Positions 52,488 to 60,364 of a DNA stretch of 64,000 bases are shown here, piece after piece. Position 1 is the stretch's first letter. Every line of letters starts with the position of its first letter. The notes below the pieces were generated by a model. The model ran no database searches. It had not been told where the DNA came from and was given only the letters and a program-made list of their open reading frames with translations. The position numbers and the translations under genes were made by a program. Origin of the DNA: Opitutaceae bacterium TAV5. GTDB lineage: Bacteria; Verrucomicrobiota; Verrucomicrobiia; Opitutales; Opitutaceae. The DNA is taken from the NCBI GenBank assembly GCA_000242935.3, contig CP007053.1, positions 1,488,001 through 1,552,000 on the forward strand, written 5' to 3'.

Positions 52488-54467
52488 ATGATCGTCAACC
52501 ATCTGCTGACACCGTCCCGATTCGAGCGCGCCCCGGTAGCGGTCTTCGCCAGCAGCCTCGACGCCTCGCGCGCCGTGGCCGCGGAGGTGGCCGCGCTCAT
52601 CCGCGCCCGGCAGAAGGAAGGCCGGAAAGCCGTGCTCGGCCTGGCCACCGGCTCCTCGCCGATCAGCTTTTACGCCGAACTCGTCCGCCTCCACCGCGAG
52701 GAAGGCCTGGGCTTCGAAAACGTCATCTCCTTCAACCTCGACGAATACCTCGGCCTGCCCCCCGACCATCCGCAGAGCTACCGGCATTTCATGCAGTCGC
52801 ACCTGTTCGACCACGTGAACATCGCCCCGGAAAACACCCACGTGCCCGACGGCATGGCCCCGCGCTCCGAAACCGACGCCCGCTGTCGCGCCTGGGAGGA
52901 CGCCATCCGCGCCGCCGGCGGCATCGATTTCCAGATTCTCGGCATCGGCCGCACCGGCCACATCGGTTTCAACGAACCCGGCAGCCACCGCGGCTCCCGC
53001 ACCCGGCTGGTCACCCTCGACCCCGTCACCCGCCGCGACGCCGCCGGCGACTTCGGCGGCGAGGAACACACCCCGCGCTACGCCGTCAGCATGGGCGTGC
53101 GCACCATCCTCGAAGCCCGCCGCATCGTCCTCATGGCCTGGGGCCAGCACAAGGCCGGCATCGTCCGCGAGGCCGTCGAGGGCGAGGTCACCATGCAGGT
53201 CACCGCCTCCTTCCTCCAGGAGCACGACAACGCCCTCTTCGTCCTCGACGAGGCCGCCGCCGGCGCCCTCACCCGCAACCGCACGCCCTGGCTCGCCGGC
53301 CCGCTCGAGGACCAGGGCCTGGCGTGGGACGACCGCATGACGCGCCGCGCCCTCCTCTGGCTCGCCCGCACCCGCGGCAAGGCCATCCTCAAGCTCACCG
53401 ACGACGATTACAACGAGACCGGCCTCCAGGACCTCCTGCAAAAACACGGCTCCGCCTACGAGGCCAACCTCGTCGGCTTTTACCAGATGCAGGACACCAT
53501 CACCGGCTGGCCCGGCGGACGCGACCCCGCCCGCGCCCGCCGCGGCAACGCCCCCGTGCGCCCGCTCCGCGCCTCCTCCGCCGGCGTATTCCCCAAGCGG
53601 ATACTCGTCCTCTCGCCCCATCCCGACGACGACGTCATCTCCATGGGCGGCACCCTCTGCCGCCTCGTCGAGCACGGCCACGAGGTCCATGTCGGCTACC
53701 TCGTCTCCGGCTCCACCTCCGTCTCCGACGAAACCCTCTGGCGTTTCCTCCTCTTCACCCGCGACTCCGGCCTGCTCGCCGGCGACGGTTCCGCCGCCGG
53801 CCAGGCGCAGGCCCTCATCGCCGAATTCGAGAAAAACGGCGCCCTCACGCCCTCGCCCGAAGTCGCCCGCCGGAAAGCGCTCGTGCGCCGCAACGAGACC
53901 CGGGCCGCCGCCCGCGTCTGCGGCCTGCCCGAGGAGCGCCAGCACTTCCTCAACCTGCCGTTCTACGAAAACACCGCCGTCCGCCGCCGCACGCTCGCCC
54001 ACGAGGACATCGAGGGCGTCCGCCGGCTCCTCGCCGACGTGAAGCCGCACCTGATCTTCGCCGCCGGCGATCTCGACGACCCGCACGGCACGCATCGGCT
54101 CTGCCTGCGCGCCCTCCGCGACGCCCTCGCCACCAGCGCCGGCACCGGCGAGCCCTGGGTGGGCGGGACCGAACTCTGGCTCTACCGCGGCGCCTGGACC
54201 GACTGGGAACTCGACGAGATCGACATGGCCGTGCCGCTCAGCCCGAGCGAGGTCCTTCGCCGCCGCGCCGCGATTTTCCGCCACGAAACGCAAAAGGACC
54301 AGGCGCTCTTCCTCGGCAACGACCGCCGCGAATTCTGGCAACGCACCGAGGACCGCAGCCGCGCCCTCGCCGTCGCCTACAACCAGATCGGCCTCGCCGA
54401 ATACGAAGCCATCGAAGCCTTCAAACGCTATTCCCCCGCCGACCTCATCGGCCTCGCCGGACTGTAA
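52488..54467 (+). CDS. nagB: Glucosamine-6-phosphate deaminase fused to LmbE-type deacetylase domain
   Basis: The 659-residue product has an N-terminal NagB domain (about residues 1-270; G-L-A-T-G-S-S-P, F-N-L-D-E-Y-L-G-L, G-I-G-R-T-G-H-I-G-F-N-E) and a C-terminal PIG-L/LmbE domain (about residues 360-640) with S-P-H-P-D-D-D-V and later H-G-T-H. NagB converts glucosamine 6-phosphate to fructose 6-phosphate and ammonia; LmbE proteins remove acetyl groups from N-acetyl amino sugars. The fusion may join deacetylation and deamination, as in Bacteroides homologues. The ATG chosen gives the family start M-I-V-N-H-L-L. Confidence 0.93.
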   Translation: MIVNHLLTPSRFERAPVAVFASSLDASRAVAAEVAALIRARQKEGRKAVLGLATGSSPISFYAELVRLHREEGLGFENVISFNLDEYLGLPPDHPQSYRHFMQSHLFDHVNIAPENTHVPDGMAPRSETDARCRAWEDAIRAAGGIDFQILGIGRTGHIGFNEPGSHRGSRTRLVTLDPVTRRDAAGDFGGEEHTPRYAVSMGVRTILEARRIVLMAWGQHKAGIVREAVEGEVTMQVTASFLQEHDNALFVLDEAAAGALTRNRTPWLAGPLEDQGLAWDDRMTRRALLWLARTRGKAILKLTDDDYNETGLQDLLQKHGSAYEANLVGFYQMQDTITGWPGGRDPARARRGNAPVRPLRASSAGVFPKRILVLSPHPDDDVISMGGTLCRLVEHGHEVHVGYLVSGSTSVSDETLWRFLLFTRDSGLLAGDGSAAGQAQALIAEFEKNGALTPSPEVARRKALVRRNETRAAARVCGLPEERQHFLNLPFYENTAVRRRTLAHEDIEGVRRLLADVKPHLIFAAGDLDDPHGTHRLCLRALRDALATSAGTGEPWVGGTELWLYRGAWTDWELDEIDMAVPLSPSEVLRRRAAIFRHETQKDQALFLGNDRREFWQRTEDRSRALAVAYNQIGLAEYEAIEAFKRYSPADLIGLAGL

Positions 54468-54480
54468 GCCAAACCGTTTA

Positions 54481-54620
54481 GAACAGAAGATAACGAAGAT
54501 ATTCCGGTTCCAGTAACCCGTCCTGTATCCGGAACCTTTTTTCCAAAACAGAAAATGTCTCTTTCGCCCAATCCCCCGCCGGCTTCCCGCGAATCTTCGT
54601 TCCCTTCGTTATCTTCTGTT
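54481..54620. repeat. Inverted repeat between nagB and the ROK-like gene
   Basis: GAACAGAAGATAACGAAG and its exact reverse complement stand at the two ends, 104 bases apart. The spacer holds short GGTTCC and GGAACC blocks that also pair. The element is AT-rich and begins 13 bases after the nagB stop. Confidence 0.75.
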
Positions 54621-54710
54621 CAATTTTTCATTCCCTTTATCACAAGCTGATTCCCGAGATCCACCGGCCCGCCGGGTCATCGGGCTTCTGTTCAAAAAGA
54701 CTTCTGTCGC

Positions 54711-56141
54711 ATGCCAGCCACGCTTCCCGTCTCCATCCCGCCCGAACTCCGTCCTCCGCTCGATCCCGGGTTCGTGCCCGCCGTTCTCTGGAACCGCGCC
54801 TACCGCGCCCTCGTCGCCACCGACCCCGGCGCGCGGCCGGTCACGCTCGCGCTCGTCCGCGCCGACGGCAGCGCCTCGCTCCACCGCGACCGCCTCCTTC
54901 GCGCCACGCATCCGGCCGCGGAGCTCACCCTCCGCTACGTCGAGCGCCTCCTCAAATTCCTCCTCTGGCAACGCGGCGGCTGCCGCATCCTCATCCACGG
55001 CGCCGGTGACATCGCCGCCGCGCTCGCCCGCATCTACGCCCCCGGCGGCGCCCGCGCCTTCGACCACACCATGATGGGCGAAAAAATCTACGGACAACCT
55101 TTCCGCGTCGAGGCCGTCGCCGACGAGAGTGACCTCCCCTCCGACGCCACCGCCTCGCTTCCCGTCGGCCGCAATCTCGACGGCTGCCGCATCGGCTTCG
55201 ATCTCGGCGGCAGCGACCGCAAGGCCGCCGCGCTCGTCGACGGCAAGGTTGTCTTCTCCGAAGAGATTCCCTGGGACCCGTACTTCCAGAAAGACCCCGC
55301 TTATCACATCGAGGGCGTCCATGACTCGCTCGCCCGCGCCGCCGCGCATCTCCCCCGCGTGGATGCCATCGGGGGAAGCGCGGCCGGCGTCTACGTGAAC
55401 AACGAGGTGCGCGTCGCCTCGCTCTTCCGCGGCGTGCCGGCCGATGCGTTCGAAAAACACATCCGCCGCATGTTCTTCACGCTTCAGGAACGCTGGGGCG
55501 GCGTCCCCTTCGAGGTCGTCAACGACGGCGAAGTCACCGCGCTGGCCGGCTCCCTCTCGATGAACGACAACGCCGTGCTCGGCATCTCCCTGGGCACCAG
55601 CATGGCTGCCGGCTACGTGACACCCGCCGGCAACATCACGCCCTGGCTCAACGAACTCGCCTTCGCCCCCGTCGATTACCGCGACGACGCTCCCCGCGAC
55701 GAATGGTCGGGCGACGCCGGCTGCGGCGTGCAGTATTTTTCCCAGCAGGGCATCAACCGCCTCGCCCTCCTCGCCGGTTTCGACTTTGCCGAAACCCTCC
55801 CCCTCCCCGAACGCCTCGTCGAGGTGCAGCGCGCCCTCGCCGCCGGCGACGCCCGCGCCCGCGCCGTGTTCGAAACCGTCGGCACCTGCTTCGGGTATTC
55901 GATCGCTCACTACGCGGAATTTTACGACTTGCGCAATCTCCTCATCCTCGGCCGTGTGACCTCCGGGGAAGGCGGCGAAATCATCATCGACCGCGCGATC
56001 AAAACCCTCCGTGCCGGGTTCCCCGACCTCGCCGAAAAAATCCGCCTCCGCACGCCCGACGAAAAGGACAAGCGCCACGGCCAGGCCATCGCCGCCGCCA
56101 GCCTGCCGGCGCTGCGCGCCGGAGTAGTTGGCAGTTTGTGA
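54711..56141 (+). CDS. ROK-like (actin-fold) sugar kinase or regulator
   Basis: This 476-residue protein has an actin-like ATPase core: I-G-F-D-L-G-G-S-D-R-K in the phosphate-1 position near residue 163, V-N-D-G-E-V-T-A-L near residue 270 and L-G-I-S-L-G-T-S. An unusual N-terminal portion (about residues 1-155) lacks a helix-turn-helix. The Cys-rich zinc motif of true ROK kinases is not evident. It sits between NagB-LmbE and LmbE genes, so amino-sugar phosphorylation is a sensible guess. A role as a ROK-type regulator without DNA-binding domain is possible too. Confidence 0.75.
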   Translation: MPATLPVSIPPELRPPLDPGFVPAVLWNRAYRALVATDPGARPVTLALVRADGSASLHRDRLLRATHPAAELTLRYVERLLKFLLWQRGGCRILIHGAGDIAAALARIYAPGGARAFDHTMMGEKIYGQPFRVEAVADESDLPSDATASLPVGRNLDGCRIGFDLGGSDRKAAALVDGKVVFSEEIPWDPYFQKDPAYHIEGVHDSLARAAAHLPRVDAIGGSAAGVYVNNEVRVASLFRGVPADAFEKHIRRMFFTLQERWGGVPFEVVNDGEVTALAGSLSMNDNAVLGISLGTSMAAGYVTPAGNITPWLNELAFAPVDYRDDAPRDEWSGDAGCGVQYFSQQGINRLALLAGFDFAETLPLPERLVEVQRALAAGDARARAVFETVGTCFGYSIAHYAEFYDLRNLLILGRVTSGEGGEIIIDRAIKTLRAGFPDLAEKIRLRTPDEKDKRHGQAIAAASLPALRAGVVGSL

Positions 56142-56263
56142 TTGGAAGTTGGTCGCAAGCGTCATCCCGATCTCCTTCCGTGCTCCGGCATCCGCTGCCC
56201 ACTACAAATTTCAAACTGCAACTCCCAACTTCCAACTCCCAACTTCAAAATCCCAACTTCCCT

Positions 56264-57133
56264 ATGAAATTCTCCCGTACCGACGCCGACATCTTCGTCC
56301 CCGAATCCGCCGCGGCCAACGCCGCGCCGCTCACGCCCGAGGCCGCGCTGGCCCGCACCACCCACCTTTGCGTGGCCGCGCACCAGGACGACATCGAGAT
56401 CATGGCCTGGCATGGCATCGCCGAATGCTTCGGCCGCTCCGACCGCTGGTTCAGCGGCGTGGTCGTCACCAACGGCGCCGGCAGTCCGCGCTCGGGCCTC
56501 TACGGCCAGTACGACGACACCGCCATGCAGGCGATCCGCCGCCAGGAGCAGCGCAAGGCCGCCTACGTCGGCGACTACAGCATCCAGTTGCAACTCGCCC
56601 ATCCCAGCTCGGCCGTGAAGGACAAAACCAACGCCGACGTCCAGGCCGACCTCGCCACCCTCTTCGAAACCGCCGACGCGGAGGTCGTCTACCTGCACCA
56701 GCCCGCCGACAAGCACGACACGCATATCGGCGTCCTCGCGCACGCGCTGCGTGCCCTGCGCGCGCTTCCCGCGGACAAACGCCCGCAGCGCGTCCTCGGC
56801 TGCGAAGTGTGGCGCGACCTCGACTGGATGCTCGACACCGACAAGCAGGTGCTCGACGCCGGCCGGTATCCCAACGTCGCCGCCGCCGCCGTCGGCGTGT
56901 TCGATTCGCAGATTTCCGGCGGCAAGCGCTACGACCTCGCCACGGCCGGCCGCCGGCTGGCGCACGCCACCTACCACACCTCGCACGCCACCGACGCCTT
57001 CCAGGGCATCAACTGGGCGATGGACCTCACCCCGCTCGTCGCCGACCCGTCGCTCGATATCGCCGCGTACACGCAGGCGTACATCGACCGCTTCGCCGCC
57101 GACGTCCGCGACCGCCTGGCCAGGTTTGCGTGA
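56264..57133 (+). CDS. PIG-L/LmbE-family deacetylase
   Basis: This 289-residue protein has the zinc motif V-A-A-H-Q-D-D-I-E-I-M near residue 40, and Y-L-H-Q-P-A-D-K-H-D-T-H near residue 150 with further metal ligands. Such enzymes remove N-acetyl groups from sugars. It has no export signal. The 122-base gap upstream contains AACTTCCAACT-type repeats that partly pair with the end of the preceding ROK-like gene. A multi-hairpin repeat follows its stop. Confidence 0.9.
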   Translation: MKFSRTDADIFVPESAAANAAPLTPEAALARTTHLCVAAHQDDIEIMAWHGIAECFGRSDRWFSGVVVTNGAGSPRSGLYGQYDDTAMQAIRRQEQRKAAYVGDYSIQLQLAHPSSAVKDKTNADVQADLATLFETADAEVVYLHQPADKHDTHIGVLAHALRALRALPADKRPQRVLGCEVWRDLDWMLDTDKQVLDAGRYPNVAAAAVGVFDSQISGGKRYDLATAGRRLAHATYHTSHATDAFQGINWAMDLTPLVADPSLDIAAYTQAYIDRFAADVRDRLARFA

Positions 57134-57142
57134 TCGCCCGGC

Positions 57143-57307
57143 GTGGCATGGGCATCCTGCCCGTGTGGCGCGGGCGTCTCGCCCGCCGACGGCGAAGCCG
57201 CCGGATCGACGTGGCACGGGCTTCCAGCCCGTGAGCGTTGCCTCTCCGCAGCAGTCGGGCGGGGAGCAGCGCCACGCGCCGTCCACGGGCAAGGATGCCC
57301 GTGCCAC
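57143..57307. repeat. Multi-hairpin (REP-like) intergenic repeat, copy 2
   Basis: It has the same module order as the copy at 19973-20123: a GGGCATCC module, GCGGGCGTCTCGCCCGC, a GGCGAAGCC module, GGCACGGGCTTCCAGCCCGTG-type module (arms CACGGGC and GCCCGTG) and a closing CACGGGC-AAGGAT-GCCCGTG module. The spacer before the last module differs from copy 1. It occupies the gap between the LmbE gene and the TVP38-like gene. Confidence 0.85.
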
Positions 57308-57363
57308 TTGCACCCCCGCCCTTGACGTCGCCACCGCCGCCCGGACACCCTCGGCAGCGTCGC

Positions 57364-58137
57364 ATGACTCACGCTGTCTTCACCCGCCGCAAACGGCTTT
57401 TTGCCATCGTCCTCGCCCTCCTTTCCGTTGTCGGGCTCGGCGCGGCTGCGGTCGCCTGGCGGCTGTGGGGGCCGGAGATCGCGGGGCTGTTTCACGAAAG
57501 CGTGGCCTGGGTACGCTCGCTCGGAGCGTTTCCCTACTTCACCGCGATGGCTATCCTGCCCGCCCTGGGCATGCCGATCAGCATTTTCAATCTCTCGGCC
57601 GGCCCGCTGTTCGGTCCCGTCATCGGACTGCCCCGGGTGCTCGTCTTCGCAGCGACAAGTCTCGGGATCAACGTCGCGCTCGGTTATGTCGTGGCGCGCT
57701 GGCTGCTCCGCCCGTGGGCGATCCGGCTCTGCACCTGGCTCGGCTACCACCTTCCCGAAGTGCGCGGCGAAGGCAGCACCAGCCTGATCATGCTCGTCCG
57801 GTTTACCCCCGGTCCGCCCTACGCGCTCCAGAGCCTCCTGCTCGGCGTGGCCGCCGTGCCGTTCTGGCCCTACTTCTTCATCTCCTGGGTGGCGACCTGC
57901 TCGTTTGCGTTTGCCCTCATCATCTTTGGCGACGCCCTCGTCAAGGGACGCGGCGGCATGGCGCTGTTCGGCATCAGCCTGCTCGTGGCGCTCACCGTCG
58001 GCATCCGTATCCTCCGCAAACAGATCAGCGCCCGCCGCCTCAAACGCGAACACGGCGCGGCCGGCGCAACGGCGGCCACATCCGGCACCGCCGCCGCCGT
58101 CATCACCGGCAACGACACGCCACCCCCGACGCCATGA
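57364..58137 (+). CDS. TVP38/TMEM64-family (VTT domain) membrane protein
   Basis: This 257-residue membrane protein has about six hydrophobic segments. The VTT-domain pattern includes F-N-L-S-A-G-P-L-F-G-P-V-I-G near residue 76, R-F-T-P-G-P-P-Y-A-L-Q near residue 147 and F-I-S-W-V-A-T-C near the third conserved helix. The family includes DedA-like lipid scramblase relatives, so a role in lipid transport is known for eukaryotic members only. The TGA stop overlaps the ATG of xseA, which points to translational coupling. Confidence 0.88.
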   Translation: MTHAVFTRRKRLFAIVLALLSVVGLGAAAVAWRLWGPEIAGLFHESVAWVRSLGAFPYFTAMAILPALGMPISIFNLSAGPLFGPVIGLPRVLVFAATSLGINVALGYVVARWLLRPWAIRLCTWLGYHLPEVRGEGSTSLIMLVRFTPGPPYALQSLLLGVAAVPFWPYFFISWVATCSFAFALIIFGDALVKGRGGMALFGISLLVALTVGIRILRKQISARRLKREHGAAGATAATSGTAAAVITGNDTPPPTP

Positions 58138-59462
58138 ATCCGTTCCGTCCCGCCAACCCGTCAGGCACACCCGCCGCCGGCGGCCTCTTCGACGACGCCG
58201 CCGAGGGCAACGCCCGCGCCGAAAGCGTCACCGAATTCACCCGCCGCGTGAAGGCCCTCCTCGAATCGCAGCTGCGCGCCGGCTGGGTTCGCGGCGAAGT
58301 ATCCAATCTCCGGTTACAATCCAGCGGACACGCCTACTTCTCGCTCAAGGACGCGGGCGCGCAGCTTTCCGCCGTGATGTTTCGCGGCGACGCCGCCCGG
58401 CAATCCGTCAGGCTGCGCGACGGCATGCAGGTCGTCGTTTTCGGGCAGGTCAGCGTTTACGAGGCGCGCGGCCAGTACCAGCTCATCGTGCGGCTCGTGG
58501 TCGAGGACGGCGTCGGGAAACTCCAGCGCGAGTTCGAGGCGCTGAAACGCAAGCTCGCCGACGAGGGCCTCTTTAATACCGACCGCAAACGGCCCGTGCC
58601 GGCGCTGCCGCGGACGGTCGGCTTCATCACCTCGCCGACCGGCGCGGCGGTGCAGGATTTTTGCCGCATCCTCACGCGCCGCGGCTGGCGCGGGCGCGTG
58701 GTCGTGCTGCCCGCGCGCGTGCAGGGCGAGGGCGCGGCGGCGGACATGATCGCGATGCTCGACGAGGCCGCGCGCCTCGGGATATTCGACCTGCTCGTGA
58801 TCGGCCGCGGCGGCGGCAGCATCGAGGACCTGTGGGCGTTCAACGAGGAACCGCTCGTGCGCGCCGTGGCCGCCTGCCCGGTGCCGGTCATTTCGGCGGT
58901 GGGGCACGAGATCGATTTCACGCTGTGCGACTTCGCCGCCGACGTGCGCGCCGAGACGCCGAGCGGCGCGGCTGAACTGATTTCGAGCGGTTTCGTGAAA
59001 GCGCTGGAGCGCTGCGAACGCCTCGCCGAAGACCTGCACCACCACATCGACACCGCCATCGAGGACGCCACGCGGCTGCTCGATCACGCACGCACGCGCC
59101 TGCGGCTGCTCGCGCCGTCGGCGCAGGTGGAGCGCGGTTTCCTGCGCATCGACGATCTTTCCAACCGCCTCCAGGCTGCGCTGGCCGACGCCGTGCGCGG
59201 ACACCGCCAGCGTTTTACGGAGGTGCAGGCGGCGTTGCGCGAACGTTCGCCGGAGCGACGCGTGGAGATCGAGTCGCACCGGTTGCTCGGCCTCTGGAAG
59301 CGGTTGCAGGCGGCCAGCCCCGATTCGGTGCTCAACCGCGGCTTCGTGATCCTGAGCGACGAAACCACCGGCCAGCCCGTGCAACGCCGCGCCCAGCTAA
59401 AACCCGAAGGCTGCGTGCGCGCCCGCTTCGCCGACGGCGAAGCCCGGCTTTCGGTGGAATGA
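58134..59462 (+). CDS. xseA: Exodeoxyribonuclease VII large subunit
   Basis: XseA is the catalytic large subunit of exonuclease VII, which degrades single-stranded DNA. The 442-residue protein has the OB-fold N-terminus (V-R-G-E-V-S-N-L, G-H-A-Y-F-S-L-K-D), then the core R-T-V-G-F-I-T-S-P-T-G-A-A-V, I-G-R-G-G-G-S-I-E-D-L-W-A-F-N-E and A-V-G-H-E-I-D-F-T-L-C-D-F-A, and a coiled-coil C-terminus. The start overlaps the preceding gene by four bases. No xseB is visible after it. A terminator of the convergent redoxin gene follows. Confidence 0.95.
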   Translation: MNPFRPANPSGTPAAGGLFDDAAEGNARAESVTEFTRRVKALLESQLRAGWVRGEVSNLRLQSSGHAYFSLKDAGAQLSAVMFRGDAARQSVRLRDGMQVVVFGQVSVYEARGQYQLIVRLVVEDGVGKLQREFEALKRKLADEGLFNTDRKRPVPALPRTVGFITSPTGAAVQDFCRILTRRGWRGRVVVLPARVQGEGAAADMIAMLDEAARLGIFDLLVIGRGGGSIEDLWAFNEEPLVRAVAACPVPVISAVGHEIDFTLCDFAADVRAETPSGAAELISSGFVKALERCERLAEDLHHHIDTAIEDATRLLDHARTRLRLLAPSAQVERGFLRIDDLSNRLQAALADAVRGHRQRFTEVQAALRERSPERRVEIESHRLLGLWKRLQAASPDSVLNRGFVILSDETTGQPVQRRAQLKPEGCVRARFADGEARLSVE

Positions 59463-59467
59463 CGACA

Positions 59468-59499
59468 CAAAAAAAGCGCGAACCTCGCGGGCTCGCGCT
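59468..59499 (-). terminator. Rho-independent terminator of the redoxin gene
   Basis: On the minus strand, AGCGCGA and TCGCGCT pair around an 11-base loop and are followed by a run of seven T. It lies 18 bases beyond the redoxin stop. The same hairpin may also stop xseA transcription, but it has no T-run on that side. Confidence 0.8.
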
Positions 59500-59517
59500 C
59501 TCGTAAACAAACCGGTT

Positions 59518-60135
59518 TCAGTACTTCACCGAGCAGCCGTACGGCGCGGTGTTGTTCCGGGCGGGAGCTTCGCCGTTCTTCACGGCGGCAAGCGCCTCGA
59601 CGACGTAGGCCTCGGCCTTGGTGATGTCGCCCGGGTTGGCCGAACGGATGCTGTCGATGCCACCCTGGTACACGAGCACGCCTTCGGAATTGATCACGTA
59701 GATGTGCGGAGTGGTCTTGGCGTCGTAGAGCCGGCCGACCTTGCCTTCCGTGTCGCGCAGGTAGGCGGCGGGAGCGGCGCCGGTTTTGGAGGACCACGCC
59801 TCGACCTGGGCCTTGTCGTAGTCACCCTGCTTGCCGGGAGCAGCCGAGTTGATCGAGAGCCAGACGATGCCGTCGGCGCTGGCGGTTTTCTGGAGGCCGG
59901 GAATGTTGCCACTCTTTTCGTAGTGCTTCACGACGAAGGGGCATTCCGGATTCACCCATTCGAGGACGACGGTCTTGCCCTTCAGGTCGGCGAGTGACCA
60001 GTCCTTGCCGTTGATGTCGGTCAGGGTGAAGTCGGGAGCAGGTTGTCCGGACTCGACAGCGGCGAACGTCACGGAACCGAAAACAAGCGCGGCAAGGGCC
60101 GCGCCGGAGCGGAGGAGTTTGGAGAGGTGTTTCAT
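59518..60135 (-). CDS. Exported redoxin (thioredoxin/peroxiredoxin-like)
   Basis: This 205-residue protein has a signal peptide (A-L-A-A-L-V-F-G-S-V-T-F-A-A) and a thioredoxin fold of the redoxin type: P-A-P-D-F-T-L-T-D-I, L-K-G-K-T-V-V-L-E-W and N-P-E-C-P-F-V with a single cysteine, Cys65, at the peroxidatic position. T-P-H-I-Y-V-I-N provides the cis-Pro. A second cysteine occurs only at the very C-terminus (Y-G-C-S-V). It probably acts in the periplasm on peroxides or disulfides, but the partner is unknown. Confidence 0.88.
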   Translation of the reverse strand: MKHLSKLLRSGAALAALVFGSVTFAAVESGQPAPDFTLTDINGKDWSLADLKGKTVVLEWVNPECPFVVKHYEKSGNIPGLQKTASADGIVWLSINSAAPGKQGDYDKAQVEAWSSKTGAAPAAYLRDTEGKVGRLYDAKTTPHIYVINSEGVLVYQGGIDSIRSANPGDITKAEAYVVEALAAVKNGEAPARNNTAPYGCSVKY

Positions 60136-60257
60136 AGTGGTGAACGAATAAGGGGGCGAAGATAATCGTTCCGGCTCCCGGCGCCAGTCGTCCGGGCAGT
60201 TTTCCGGACAGTCCAGGCTCGTGCCCGGACCGCATACCCGCTTTGTTCCTCCCCATC

Positions 60258-60350
60258 ATGCTCATGCGACTCACTACCCGCGAACGCCACGCCTTGCTGG
60301 TCATCGCCGCGCTGGTTGTCCTCGGCACCGTCGGCTGCCTTATTTTCTGA
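60258..60350 (+). CDS. Tiny putative membrane peptide
   Basis: A 30-codon frame encodes L-T-T-R-E-R-H-A-L-L-V-I-A-A-L followed by a hydrophobic stretch to the end. It resembles the N-terminal membrane segment of ComEA-type proteins, but no DNA-binding domain follows. It ends 14 bases before the M32 carboxypeptidase start. It could be a truncated gene or a leader peptide; support is weak. Confidence 0.3.
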   Translation: MLMRLTTRERHALLVIAALVVLGTVGCLIF

Positions 60351-60364
60351 TTCTTCAAATTCAC

